Source: Takakia lepidozioides
Taxonomy: Eukaryota; Streptophyta; Takakiopsida; Takakiales; Takakiaceae
Length of the DNA stretch: 64,000 nucleotides
NCBI GenBank assembly: GCA_030704615.1
Contig: CM060732.1
Location: 17,236,001 to 17,300,000, forward strand
Direction: 5' to 3'
Shown here: positions 44,822 to 57,578 of the stretch, in pieces
Position numbering within the stretch: position 1 is the first letter of the stretch
How the letters are laid out: every line of letters starts with the position of its first letter
Translations under genes and position numbers: made by a program
The notes under the pieces: model-generated
What the model was told of the DNA's origin: nothing
Databases searched by the model: none
What the model saw: only the letters and a program-made list of their open reading frames with translations

Positions 44822-47100
44822 TCACACAACGACGCAATGGCGTGAGCGCGCAAGCGTATGCTCACGCAGGAATGACGTGGCGTGAGCCTGCACCCACGCT
44901 GACGTGGCGTGAGCGTCAGGTCAGCATGCTGATGTGGCGGCAAATGATGACATGGCACTGTCCGTCATCTGCCACATCAGCATTAACATGCGCCGCCTAT
45001 AACCGAGGATGGTCCTATGACCGTGGAATTAATGCAAGGAATCTTGCCTAAATAGAATCAAGACTACCATGAGGCCTACAATTGTAGCATCCAACATTGT
45101 GCAATTACAAATGCTTGTTTCACTTTTACAATTACGAGGACGAGAAAATATCCTCACAAAGTGTGCGCCAAAGCAGCGTAGCTACGGCGTGAGCCCAGCC
45201 CCGTGAGCCTGGGAGCTGAGCTCACGTTGAAGCTGCAAAGCGTGAGCTGAGCTCACACTTCAGGGAAGCGTGAGCGGCACAAATCTGCTGGAGAAGCAGG
45301 TCCTATAGGCGAGGATTGCAGGAAGAGGGCCTATTACCGTGGACAAAACAAAGGGGGCCACCATGCACCGTGTCTGCAATGCCTGCACAAAAAAAGAGGA
45401 ATATGAAAATATGGCAGATTTGAGCTCAGAATGATTGACACACTTTATTTGAATTCACAGATAGACGCTTACAATGAATGGCATGTGCATTTGCCCTGAT
45501 TCCATGAACGAAATGTATGTGTTTGTCATAAATGCAAAGTCTTCACACGGTAACCTGGAAACCAGCATGGGAAGCGGGCATGGCTCGTATGTGTTCAAAG
45601 AGAATTTGGCGGAGCCCCACGTGAGGTGTCCGCTGCTGCAGAAGGGTGATGACTTCTCCGTAGCCTAGTGTGGCTTGGTGAATGAATTGGTCTCTCTTAC
45701 CGTCGCAACACATAATTACAAGATATATGTAATATTGATGCTTGCAGAGGATCCACTTCCCTCTCATGCCGAGGGCGCCCTCACGCATCGTTACAAAATC
45801 CGGACAAGTGCATTTAGGGAAATTCCCCACGGTAACCTGATATTCTTTGCCATGAAAAATTGAGCCAATAGACAGCACTGTGTAAATCCGTCCATACCCG
45901 GGGCAGGGGACTTCGGTGATACGAGTCACCCGAGCCTGCAAAATAGCCGATTCCATCTTGCATTTGTGATTTGCACCCGATTCGTCATCAGCCGATTAGC
46001 GCTGTTTCTCAGCCGAGGGCAAGAAATATTCACGCACTTGCAATGCCCAACGCAAACCGACTTTCGAAATTTCAATCCAATGTCGTTGTGGGATGTTCGA
46101 TGTTTTTGTCATGCACCAAGGGTGTCCGTCATGTTTCTTGTCCATGCCTTGCAGAAGCCTAGCCAGTCCACTGGAAGACGTGGGAGGGTTGAGCTCAAAC
46201 AAGATGTCCCCATCAAACTTTGTTGGCACGTATTGAACCCGCTGCACATGAAGGGACTCCCAATCAACAAAACGCAACTCGCTCTTGCACCCAAGCACCC
46301 CTGCGAGGGCTTTCAATTTCGGAATGACACTCGTTATCTCCTGCAATTCGTCATCATCCAAGATGGGAGTGTGCACTGGCGGAGGAATCTCAGAAACATC
46401 CTCCGAGGACGAGTCTGAAAGAGTCACGAATGTAGTGGATGTGCTCACCTCTTGTTTCACATGAACTGTGCCCTTCTGCTGCAACGACTGATGCTGCAGT
46501 GCCAGCAGGGGTAACTACTGATCCTGCTGATTGTCTTCTCTCTTTTCCAAGGACATAGGATGTGCCTGGAAGGACTCTCCACTTCCTTCCACACTCGCCA
46601 ACCATGGTTTCTCCAAGTGCCCAGAATCCAAATTCCCATCCTCGTCATACACCTTTTTTTAACAAGCAGATAACCCAATTCCAGCGGGAACACTGTAACC
46701 AGCTCATCCTCATGAACAACTGCAAACCCATTGTCGTCTGTAGTGGTAGTCAGTGGAAGACTACCTGCATTGGAATGAAATCGAGCGAGTCTATCTTACT
46801 CCCTCGACATGTTTTTCCTCCACTGACCAAAAAATTGCGATTCACAACGGAATCCCCGAACTGATAGCCCGTAATTCTCGAAAGGGATCCACCACAAACA
46901 AACTGAGGTCAATAAGGTTAGCACTAACCCAAAGACTGTGGGCGATGCCTGCAAATGATGTAGGAATGACATGCACCGAAACTTCGCAGAAACCACATGA
47001 GAGACACCAACCAGAAAAAACTGTTTAGGGTGACAAGAAGCCTCCACAAGAAGCCGTGTTGTATTTGGATGAAAAACAAACCCTAAACATGACATGAAAC
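44822..47100 (-). mobile_element. Copy D of family M: internally deleted MULE inserted in gypsy II
   Basis: Starts where gypsy RT ends. The low-coordinate end (44830-45300) has many GCGTGAGC and GTGAGC motifs in both orientations, a diverged version of the CATGAGC terminal repeats of element A, and shares GCTGACGTGGCGTGAGCCTG with copy B (about 53019). The coding remnant at 45543-46693 is a transposase lacking its core. The high-coordinate end is not identified; satellite begins at about 47175. Confidence 0.6.
45543..46693 (-). pseudogene. Copy D transposase: N-terminal domain fused directly to SWIM finger
   Basis: The first part (46693-45996) matches the transposase N-terminus: FDGDILFELNPPT then MDKKHDGHPWCMTKTSN, the entry to the Cys/His finger. 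Within 60 bases the sequence jumps to the C-terminal region (45956-45543): PCPGYGRIYTVLSIGSI, CTCPDFVTMREGALGMRGKW and LCKHQYYIYLV, a complete SWIM motif. The whole RNase H core is missing. It is closer to copy B than to A. A product, if made, could bind DNA without catalysis. Confidence 0.75.
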
Positions 47101-47174
47101 CATCAATTATGGAAAGACGACAACAACCCTAGAGAGCAGTAAACAGGAAGACCCGAATGTAATGAGGTTGTGTT

Positions 47175-48764
47175 GTGCACCTTGTCATTGTTTTTTTCAT
47201 TTGGAATCGGCCCATAGGGTATCTCTTTGAGCTTCAATGCACACTTACCTGGCAGCTCTAGCAGTGTGTGTCAACGCACACTGTTTGAGCCCACCTTGTC
47301 ATTCTTTTTTTCATTTGGAAATCGGTCTCATAGGGCATCTCTTTGTTGTTCAATGCACACTTACCTGGCAGCTCCAGCAGTGTGCGTCAACGCACATTAT
47401 TTGAGCCCACCTTGTCATTGTTTTTTTTCATGTGAAAATCGGCACATAGGGGCATCTCTTTGAGCTTCAATAAACACTTACATGGTAGCTCCAGCAGCGT
47501 GCGTCAATGCACACTGTTTGAGCCCACCATGTCATTATATTTTTAATCTGAAAATCGGCCACATAAACATCTCTTTGAGCTTCAATGCACACTTACGTGG
47601 CAGCTCAAATAGTGTGCGTCAACGCACACTGTTTGAGCCCAACTTGTCATTGTTTTTTTCATGTGAAAATTGGTCACATAGGGCATGTATTTGAGGTTCA
47701 ATGCAGACTTACCTGGCAGCTCAAACAGTGTGCGTCAACGCACACTGTTCCAGCCCACCATGTCATTGTTTTTTTTATATGAAAATCGGCCACATAGGGC
47801 ATCTCTTTGAGCCTCAATACGCACTTACGTGCAGCTCAAACAGTGTGCATCAACGCACACTGCTTGACCCCAACATGTCTTTATTTTTTTCATGTGAAAA
47901 TCGGCCACATAGGGCATGTATTTGAGGTTCAATGCAGACTACGTGGCAGCTCAAACAGTGTGCGTCAACGCACTCTTGCAGCATCCATTTTTTTTTTTTT
48001 TTTTTTGAAAATCGCCACATAGGGCATCTCAAGGCAGCTCCAGCAGTGTGCGTCAACGCACACTGTTTGAGCACACCATGTCATTATTTTTTTAATCTGA
48101 AAATCGGCCACATAAGGCATCTCTTTGAGCTTCAATGCACACTTACGTGGCAGCTCAAATAGTGTGCGTCAACGCACACTGTTTGAGCCCAACTTGTCAT
48201 GTTTTTTTCATGTGAAAATTGGCACATAGGGCATGTATTTGAGGTTCAATGCAGACTTACCTGGCAGCTCAAACAGTGTGCGTCAACGCACACTGTTCCA
48301 GCCCACCATGTCATTGTTTTTTTTTATATGAAAATCGGCCACCTAGGGCATCTCTTTGAGCCTCAATACACACTTACGTGGCAGCTCAAACAGTGTGCGT
48401 CAACGCACACTGTTTGACCCCAACTTGTCATTGTTTTTCATGTGAAAATTGGCCACATAGGACATGTTTGAGGTTCAATGCAGACTTACCTGGCAGCTCA
48501 AACAGTGTGCGTCAACGCACACTGTTCCAGCCCACCATGTCATTGTTTTTTTTTATATGAAAATCGGCCACCTAGGGCATCTTTGAGCCTCAATACACAC
48601 TTACGTGGCAGCTCAAACAGTGTGCGTCAACGCACACTGTTTGACCCCAACATGTCTTTATTTTTTTCATGTGAAAATCGGCCACATAGGGCATGTATTT
48701 GAGGTTCAATGCATACTTACGTGGCAGCTCAAACAGTATGCGTCAACGCACACTGTTGCAAGCA

Positions 48765-48823
<59 letters not shown>

Positions 48824-49125
48824 CGAAAATCGGCCACATAGGGCATCTCAAGGCAGCTCCAGCAGTGTGCGTCAACGCACACTGTTTGAGCACACCATGT
48901 CATTATTTTTTAATCTGAAAATCGGCCACATAAGACATCTCTTTGAGCTTCAATGCACACTTACGTGGCAGCTCAAATAGGTGCGTCAACGCACACTGTT
49001 TGAGCCCAACTTGTCATTTTTTTCATGTGAAAATTGGCCACATAGGGCATGTATTTGAGGTTGAATGCAGACTTACCTGGCAGCTCAAATAGAGTGCGTC
49101 AACGCACACTGTTCCAGCCAACCAT

Positions 49126-49165
<40 letters not shown>

Positions 49166-51680
49166 AAAATCGGCCACATAGGGCATCTCTTTGAGCTTTA
49201 ATGCACACTTACGTGGCAGTTCCAGCAGTGTGCGTCAACGCACACTGTTCGAGTCCACCATGTCATTATTTTTTTTAATCTGAAAATCGGCCACATAAGG
49301 CATCTCTTTGAGCTTCAATGCACACTTACGTGGCAGCTCAAATAGTGTGCGTCAACGCACACTGTTTGACCCAACTTGTCATTGTTTTTTTCATGTGAAA
49401 ATTGGCCACATAGGGCATGTATTTGAGGTTGAATGCAGACTTACCTGGCAGCTCAAATAGAGTGCGTCAACGCACACTGTTCCAGCCAACCATGTTTTTC
49501 TTTTTTTCTTTTTTTCTTTTTTTCTTTGAAAATCGGCCACATAGGGCATCTCTTTGAGCTTTAATGCACACTTACGTGCAGTTCCAGCATTGTGCGTCAA
49601 CGCACACTGTTCGAGTCCACCATGTCATTATTTTTTTAATCTGAAAATCGGCCACATAAGGCATCTCTTTGAGCTTCAATGCACACTTACGTGGCAGCTC
49701 AAATAGTGTGCGTCAACGCACACTGTTTGAGCCCAACTTGTCATTGTTTTTTTCATGTGAAAATTGGCCACATAGGGCATGTATTTGAGGTTCAATGCAG
49801 ACTTACCTGGCAGCTCAAATAGTGTGCGTCAACGTACACTGTTCCAGCCAACCATGTTTTTTTTTTTTTTTTTTTTTTTTTTTTTGAAAATCGGCCACAT
49901 ATGGCATCTCTTTGAGCTTTAATGCACACTTACGTGGCAGCTCCAGCAGTGTGCGTCAACGCACACTGTTCGTGTCCACCATGTCATTATTTTTTTAATC
50001 TGAAAATCGGCCAAATAAGCCATCTCTTTGAGCTTCAATGCACACTTACGTGGCAGCTCAAACAGTGTGCGTCAACGCACAACAGCCCACCATGTCATTG
50101 TTTTTTTTATCTGAAAATCGGCCACATAGGGCATCTCTTTGAGCGTTAATGCACACTTACCTGGCAGCTCAAATAGTGTGCGTCAACGCACACTGTTTGA
50201 GCCCAACTTGTCATTGTTTTTTTTTTCATGTGAAAATTGGCCACATAGGGCATGTATTTGAGGTTCAATGCAGACTTACCTGGCAGCTCAAATAGTGTGC
50301 GTCAACGCACACTGTTCCAGCCAACCATGTTTTTTTTTTTTTTTTTTTTTTTTTGAAAATCGGCCATATAGGGCATCTCTTTGAGCTTTAATGCACACTT
50401 ACGTGGCAGCTCCAGCAGTGTGCGTCAACGCACACTGTTCGAGTCCACCATGTCATTATTTTTTAATCTGAAAATCGGCCACATATGGCATCTCTTTGAG
50501 CTTCAATGCACACTTACGTGGCAGCTCAAACAGTGTGCGTCAACGCACAACAGCCCACCATGTCATTGTTTTTTTTATCTGAAAATCGGCCACATAGGGC
50601 ATCTCTTTGAGCGTCAATGCACACTTACCTGGCAGCTCAAATAGTGTGCGTCAACGCACACTGTTTGAGCCCAACTTGTCATTGTTTTTTTTCATGTGAA
50701 AATTGGCCACATATGGCATGTATTTGAGGTTCAATGCAGACTTACCTGGCAGCTCAAATAGTGTGCGTCAACGCACACTGTTCCAACCAACCATGTTTTT
50801 TTTTTGTTTTTTTTTAATTATTTATTATTTATTTAATAAATTAGCCACAGAGGGCATCTCTTTGAGCTTTAATGCACACTTACGTGGCAGCTCCAGTAGT
50901 GTGAGTCAACGCACACTGTTCGAGTCCACCATGTCATTATTTTTTTAATCTGAAAATCGGCTACATATGGCATCTCTTTGAGCGTCAATGCACACTTACG
51001 TGGCAGCTCAAATAGTGTGCGTCAACGCACATTGTTTGAGCCCAACTTGTCATTGTTTTTTTCATGTGAAAATGGCCACATAGGGCATGTATTTGAGGTT
51101 CAATCCAGACTTACCTGGCAGCTCAAACAGTGTGCGTCAACGCACAACAGCCCACCATGTCATTGTTTTTTTATCTGAAAATCGGCCACATAGGGCATCT
51201 CTTTGAGCGTCAATGCACACTTACGTGGCAGCTGGCATTTTAGAATCGACCACAAAGGTCATCTCTGTCAGGTTCAATTCAGACTTACCTGGCAGCCCAA
51301 ACGGTGTGCGTCAACGCACACGGTTTGAGCCCCCTGATTTGCTTGTTTATGGATATGGAAATTGTGCACCTACGGCTAGTCTGGCAAGTTCATTCGACTC
51401 CAAAATGGAAGCTCAAACAGTGTGCGCGGACGCACACTGTTTGAGCCCCCTTCACTGCCTTTTCTTTTATTTCAAATTGGTCACTTATGGCCACTATGCC
51501 ATATTAAAATCACACCTTATTGCAAGCTCAAACAGTGTGCGGCAACGCACACTGTTTGAGCTTCCTTATGTGATTGATTTTGATGTGAAAATCGGTCTCC
51601 TGGGGCCACTTTGGCAGGTTGAATCCAATCTTTATTGGAAGCTCAAAAGTGTGCGGCAACGCACACTGTTTTGAGCCCCC
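47175..51680 (+). repeat. Satellite of about 117-bp monomers, each with a perfect hairpin
   Basis: About 38 monomers. Each contains ACACTTACGTGGCAG, an inverted repeat with arms CTCAAACAGTGTGCGT and ACGCACACTGTTTGAG around a CA loop, a T tract, then TGAAAATCGGCCACATAGGG and CATCTCTTTGAGCTTCAATG. Monomers alternate between variants (AGCTCCAGCAG, AGCTCAAATAG, AGCTCAAACAG on the left; TTTGAG, TTCCAG, TTCGAG on the right), showing higher-order structure. Edge monomers from 51230 on are diverged. Short open frames simply translate the repeat. Confidence 0.95.
48767..48823 (+). repeat. 57-base T run within a satellite monomer
   Basis: The T tract that is normally 6-9 bases in each monomer is expanded here to 57. 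Other expansions lie at 49127-49164 (38), 49857-49885 and 50331-50354. Lengths may be affected by sequencing. Confidence 0.9.
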
Positions 51681-51809
51681 TTCGTGCTTGTTTTTCTATG
51701 TGAAATTGGGCCTAACAGGGCCAGTATGCATGCTCAAAACTCCCATAGTTGTCAAAACTCCCATGGTATTTGGATTGCCCTCCTTCTGAGACCCCAGCTC
51801 AGGATGTCT

Positions 51810-52226
51810 TTGAGGAGAGAGAATGAGCGTATAGCAGCCACCGCCGCAGCAGCCGACCTCGACATTCATGATAGAAATTTGAGGACTCTTGCAGAGAAGG
51901 AGCCTCCTGCTCAGGATACCCCGGGTAGAGGTTGAAAGGCAAAGGGAAAAGATGTTGTTGGTGGTGTGGGGAAAGGAAGGGGTAGGGGAAGGAGGCACAA
52001 GGGCAGATAGGTGGGCTATCACACCTATTTGGACTTCTTTCAAGTCCTCCTCGGTCTTACGTGCAACCTGTCTATGCGGAGGCACTCGCAACAAGCATGT
52101 CCATTCATGGCACTCGCTGTCCGCCCATTGACGGCCGTGGTAGAAGACGTGGTGTTGGGGCCAGAATCTTTGTGGATGACATAGCACAGGAGGTCGAGAG
52201 TGATTCTGATGACTGTGACACTTGAT
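51810..52226 (+). pseudogene. Unidentified coding remnant, C-terminal
   Basis: Two pieces look coding: RRENERIAATAAAADLDIHD (about 51820-51930), then, after stops and shifts, GKGRGRGRRHKGR, AEALATSMSIHGTRCPPIDG and an acidic end EVESDSDDCDT before TGA at about 52224. The RG-rich then acidic ending resembles tails of transposon proteins, but I cannot assign a family. The 265-codon antisense frame over the same stretch looks like an artefact. Confidence 0.35.
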
Positions 52227-52229
52227 ATG

Positions 52230-52980
52230 AAGTTTTCTTTTGGTTTTATTCGGGGCCAAATTTGAAATGGGATGGTTGTGTGTCCTTGTTGTCCTGTTTG
52301 CAATGTGTGCGTGGGATGCAACTTCATGGGAACAAACTATTATTGGAGATGGGGGTTGCATGGACTGCCCGGATTGTTCCTTCAATCTATTTAGAGTTTT
52401 GTGGACCTCACAGGCTTGAGTGCATTTCAAAACAAACAAATCGACTTTGGTTCGTGTACAGCATTCTCGCATCATTTGCTCGCGTGTCTCCAAACCATTC
52501 CTGCTAGAAGAATGCTTGGTGAATCCATCGAGGTGAAGTCCACGTGATCAAAGATCGTTCAGCATTCTCAAATCTGGTGAGCATCCATGATGCCCCGCAC
52601 ATACTTGGCATGTTCACAAAGGTGGTGAGTAAGAAAAGATTTCGCAGGGATCCGCTTTAGATGATGTCAGTGTGCACCTCCTCACGACGTACCCACATTC
52701 CAATGCAGAGTTTGGCTTTCCGTCCTTAAGCTCCCGACAGTCTCGAGGCTGAGCCAAAGCCCAGGCCCTCCTGAGGCCTAGTTTTTGGGCAAATTACACA
52801 CAGCAGATTGATGCTTGTGTGAAGGATTTCTAGAGGATATCTGGAAACATGGATTAATTCTTTATATGAAGGAAAGTCTTTGATAACGTCTAGATGGATG
52901 CAATGGATACAAAGGATGGATACAATGGATGTAATACATCCAGTGTGCATTCCCGGGAAATGGCTGTTCAACCCGCGGTA
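52230..52980. other. No recognisable gene
   Basis: Only short frames. A small ATGGATACAA/ATGGATGTAA tandem lies near 52890-52940. The copy B terminus follows. Confidence 0.3.
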
Positions 52981-53364
52981 ATAGGTGACACCCGCGGAAA
53001 TAGGCCCTGTATGCATGCTGACGTGGCGTGAGCCTGTGCTGGGCTCACGGTTTCCTGGGCTCACAGGCTCACGCCTCCGGGCTCACGGAATAGCACCCCC
53101 CGCGCCAAAGAGGCTGCCACAGGAAGACCTTCCTCCCTCCTCAAATAACAATGAGAGTTGATCATCTTCAAAAGATGATTGTAGTGCATAGCGACAGCAA
53201 GACATGTAGACTTCGAACGGTGCAATGACAAATGTGCTTTTAAAAGTTGTCACTCAGAGCTCACTCAGTATAGTTGGAGGCCATATCATTGCACCGCTGA
53301 CGAATTGATGTGAATTACACATTTCAAATCATGGTCGTCCACATACCACATTGCATAGTTGATG

Positions 53365-56300
53365 CTACACATGTGTTGTATCCCGCTGCAATAGAGTTTC
53401 GACCTCGTTGAAACTCATAGTGGCCTGGTGAATGAAGTTGTCACGTTTGGGATTGCAAACCATCCTCTTCAAAAATATGAAATACAAATGTTTGCAGGGT
53501 ATGAATTTACCTCTCTTGCCCAAACTGGTTGATAGCATATTCACAAAATCAGGACATGTGCAATTGGGGAAATTGGAAACCGTGATGTCGTAGGTCTTGT
53601 CATGAACAGCAGATGTGGAAGTGATGATTGTGAATACCCGACCATATCCTGGATTGGGTACTGTGGTGGTGCTTCCAAAACGAGCTTGGAGCATTCTTGC
53701 GGACTCCACTTTGCCAAAGTGTTCAGCGGTTGGAGGGAAACGCCGAACGAGCTTTCCATCTCGTTTGGTTGGCCACAAGTCAGGATTTGCCGGGGGGACC
53801 CGGAGGACGCAGAAGTAGTAGCACATGCATGGAGTTGGGGTTGTCTCGCAAGGGAAAGCCTGCCTCCCCAGCATTTCAATCTCCTGAAATCTGAGATGTG
53901 TTCCCACCTTCATGGGCCAAACGGTTGGAGGAGATGGCTACATCACTACGGAAGGACGCACAGTTCCATGCACACATCTGGCACAATCATCTGCGCAGAA
54001 CCAGAACTTGTGGTTCTTGGCTTCTGGTTGACCGTATGGACGCATCAAACCCGTGAAAGTCGGAGCAGGAGTTCGGGCACCACCTCTGGATATAGATGAA
54101 GTGCACTTCTCGAAATTAGTTGCCCTGATCGCTGTACATTTCACACGAGACCCTACACTTGTGCGTTCTATGTGTCAAACGTGGTCGGGGCATGCGGTCT
54201 CAAGCACATCAAGGGGGTTGTTTTCTCTCTGCACCATTTCAGTTGCATTGTTTGATGCTGGAGCTTGCCGTCGTGTTGGAGGTTCCTCCAGAATGGAGGT
54301 TCCGGACATGGAGCTGTCATGCAGGGGAATACGAGGCTTCGAGAAGTTATCATGGTCTGCCCTGTGCGAATCGGAATCCAAACCAGGTGGAGTGTTCAAT
54401 TTCCTCTTACAGGAGCCGAATCTCTCCTCCCCTTCAAGATGTGGAACTCTAGAAACAAGTGGCGTTCCCTGGGCATATATGCTCACCGCCCGTGCTATCT
54501 TGATTGGATCCCTAGATCTGTTTGTAGCACGCAACATCAACTCCCATTTGTCCGGACCCTTGCCACCAACCCCACCTCGCAAGAAATCACGGTATCGGGT
54601 TTGTTGTTGCAAGGCACGTATCAAATCATCTGTTGTTGCCACATACAAATCCCGACCTCGTTTCCCAGACTGCTGCAACCATGCGTTGTGCACAGTTTCT
54701 GCCAAATTGCAAGATGGCATGTCCGCCATTTCCTCAATGGACATGTTCTGGAGAACCACACTTCAAAACAGTGAACAAGAGACAACATAAAGAAAGCGAA
54801 GAGACAATAAAATGGAAAGTAAATGTATGAATAAAGCAAGAAATAAGCCTCGTACCACTGCCATGGGCTGCTCCCATTGTCTATACCGGAAGTGCCAAAA
54901 TGCCAGCCAATCTTCCAATGCTCTCATACTCTTAAGTGATGCAGCTCCAGAAGAGAACCACCAGGCACAAATTGTCTGGAACAAAGTGTCCGCCTCCTTC
55001 ATTGTTCTAGCATCTTTGTACTCTTTGCACAATTTATGGTGCTGAGTCTGCATCTCTGGTTTGATGTCCAACTTTGTATGTTTTTCCAGAGATTGTGTCC
55101 AATGGAATAGACATGTACGCTCTCTTCCTCGCATTGGCACTTTTGGGTCGCCCGATCCGAAGACAATACGAACAGCATTGAATTTGCTTGAGCACTATCC
55201 ACCATGAAACCTGCGAATTTGGAGATGGCAGCCCATGACACGTATCAGGGAATTCCACATGAGCTTCTGGGATTCCGTATCCTCGGATTACATGTCACAA
55301 ACTGCAATTGTCATAACTCGTTGGTACACTGGATCGTAGACATGACAAGCCATTGTCGTCCAATCCTTCACTCGTTTCACATGATCAAACATACGAAAAC
55401 AGTTCTGCAAGTCCCCAGTCTTCTGCATCCGCTTCACGAGGCTAACCCCACTGCCCTCCCAACAGTCGACATTTTGAAAAGAAAAACTTTGATGGCACCT
55501 TGACCTGGGAATACTTGTCCTGGATGTAATCGTACTTGCTCACTCGTTTCAACTCCAAAATGTTGTCTATGTAGCCTCTAATACCAGAGCCCATTCTTAA
55601 TGCATTGATCTGATGCCGAATGTTAGGTGAACTCAAAGTGGAGAAATGATCCATGACCAGGTCCAATGTTGCACCGTCAAGTTTAGTCCCCACAGAATCC
55701 CCTTCACTCAAAATATGGCTTTCCAAGAAGGACTTGTTTGCGCCAAGAGCAATTGCGGATGGGTTTCTCCCAAACTTCTGTTTAATCAACCTCGATACTG
55801 TCTCAACACTCTCCCTGTAATCCCCTTCGAGACAGGATGGTTATGGAATCCGAACTCTTGTCATTGTTTTCAAACGGTGGACAACATAGTACATTCTTGC
55901 TCCGCAGAGTGCCAAGCAGGATGGCACAAGTTTGCAGAATTTGCAGACGAAAGTATTTGCCGGTGTGGGGCAGTCCCAGGCTGAAATGGATTTTCCGCCA
56001 GACCTTCCATTCGCTTTGATTATGAACCCCAGACTGAAGAAGTGTCTGCAACTCAAATTATCACACCTAAGGTGTCCATTGAATTGTTCTCCTGAAAACA
56101 AGCTTGTCATCATTCTGAATATTGGATGTTTTTGTTCTGCACCATCACGGGTGCCCGTCGTGTTTCTTGTCCATTCCATGCATCATGATTGTTACACCTC
56201 CAACTCGCGGAGGAGGAGGCAGCTCGAATAGGATATCGCCATCAAAAGTCTCTGGCAAGAACTTCACAGGCACCTGCTTCAAAGATTCCCAATCAATTCC

Positions 56301-56822
56301 TCGCAACTCACTTTTGAATCCAGCCATTCCTCCATCGCCCGTAGTTTTGGAATGACACTACAAATCTCTTCTTCATCAGCTTCTCCAACCACAGTAGGAA
56401 GGACTGGATTTGGAATTTCACTTATGTCATCATCGGACGAATCCGAAAGCTCAACGATTGGAGTGGAGGACGTCTGTTCTTTTTCACCACCACCTCCCTC
56501 TTGTCTTCAACGACCGAAGCAGCAGTCCCGGGCGTCACATATGACCCAAGGGACTTTCGCCGAGGCTCTCCAAGTACTCTGTATCGACCAGGGCGCACTC
56601 TCCACTGGCTGACATAGCCGTCTCATCACGGTTTTGGAAAGAGTATTTCAACACTTCCCTTTCAAATCGTACACCTCTTTCTCCAAAAGATGGAGCCATT
56701 CTGAAGCTGAAAACGGGTAGCCAAGACATGTTCCAGAACAATTGCAAATCCATTGTCAAGGACTTCCTGGGAGAACGGCACTGGTTTGTCGTCAGAGAAG
56801 AACTCCGCTTCAGAGGAAGCAT
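53365..56822 (-). pseudogene. Copy B transposase (MULE-like)
   Basis: Blocks on minus: 56822-56535 N-terminus; 56327-56145 FDGDILFELPPPP and MDKKHDGHP; 56179-55841 Cys/His finger with LRCDNLSCRHFF and FVCKFCKLVPSCLALC; 55789-55442 YDYIQDKYSQVKVPSKF; 55430-55240 HVYDPVYQRVMTIAVCDM (first Asp, then a stop in place of the following residue); 55241-55140 FAGFMVDSAQANS (second Asp); 55140-54763 CAWWFSSGAA; 54759-54175 NLAETVHNAWLQQSGKRG; 53913-53365 SWIM finger CTCPDF and PCKHLYFIFLKRM. The architecture is the same as element A, at moderate protein similarity. Several frameshifts and at least one stop. Confidence 0.75.
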
Positions 56823-57578
56823 CTTCCTTCCTCGCGTACGTTTGATACCTTGCTATCGCAGACCTTCAGTGTAAATCGGTTTACTGATGTCTCCAGAACA
56901 CAGTTGAAGAATGAGCAGAGAATATGGCGGAGGAAGCTCAGACGACGACTGTGCATATTCTGTTATTCCTTCCAGATATGCAGCCGTCCATTTTAATTAC
57001 TTTTCTTGTGGGCCCAGTGGTCAGAGTATCCCTAGGAGCAATGTCGGCAGCTGTTAAACCGTTAATCAGAACCTCATCAATAAACACAATAACAAGCCGA
57101 CTTCCTGGAAGCATGCCACAGGATCTGAGGGTGGGATTGCAGATTAAGTAAATGTATCTTTATACTACTACCAATGATCATGCGCACCTGGAAAGTTCAA
57201 AATGTGAAACGAACGTGGGTTGGCTAACAAGGATGAACGTGTATGATATCCCAAAATTTGTCATCAAACTCTCGTTCATTTACATATATTTGTCTAAGAC
57301 TGTGCGCCAAGATTTCTGGGATTCGCTGTTATTTTTAAATATTGAAACCGTTCTAATAAAGAACACGCCGTTATTTTGGGCGACACACGTCAGACATCGA
57401 TAACTGAATACGAACAGCTGTACACTAATTGCTGGCATGTGCACTAATAAGGGAACGACTATGTGTAACGGTCACGCGAGAGGGAATCCGATGCTTCTAG
57501 AGACAAGCAACAACGCACGCAATCCCGCAAGAAATCGGGAGTCACTTCGTTTTTCTACTTTTCGCGCTTAGAGGGAGA
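56823..57578. promoter_or_regulatory. Divergent spacer of copy B
   Basis: About 750 bp between the two divergent genes. It lacks the GGCGCC arrays and the long palindrome that fill the same position in element A, so those are not universal to the family. No clear TATA box or open frame was assigned. Confidence 0.4.

Noticed and set aside
47227-51674. Chain of 60-150 codon frames repeating VCVNAHCL
   Set aside because: They translate the 117-bp satellite. The hairpin and T tract explain the sequence; there is no gene.
47175-51680. CRISPR-like regular spacing of identical palindromic repeats
   Set aside because: Spacers are also repeats, the period is 117 bp, and the surroundings are intron-bearing eukaryotic DNA. 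It is a satellite.
51696-52493. 265-codon open frame on minus
   Set aside because: Composition is His/Cys/Ser-rich without any motif, and the plus strand over the same bases shows protein-like RG-rich and acidic segments. Treated as an antisense artefact.
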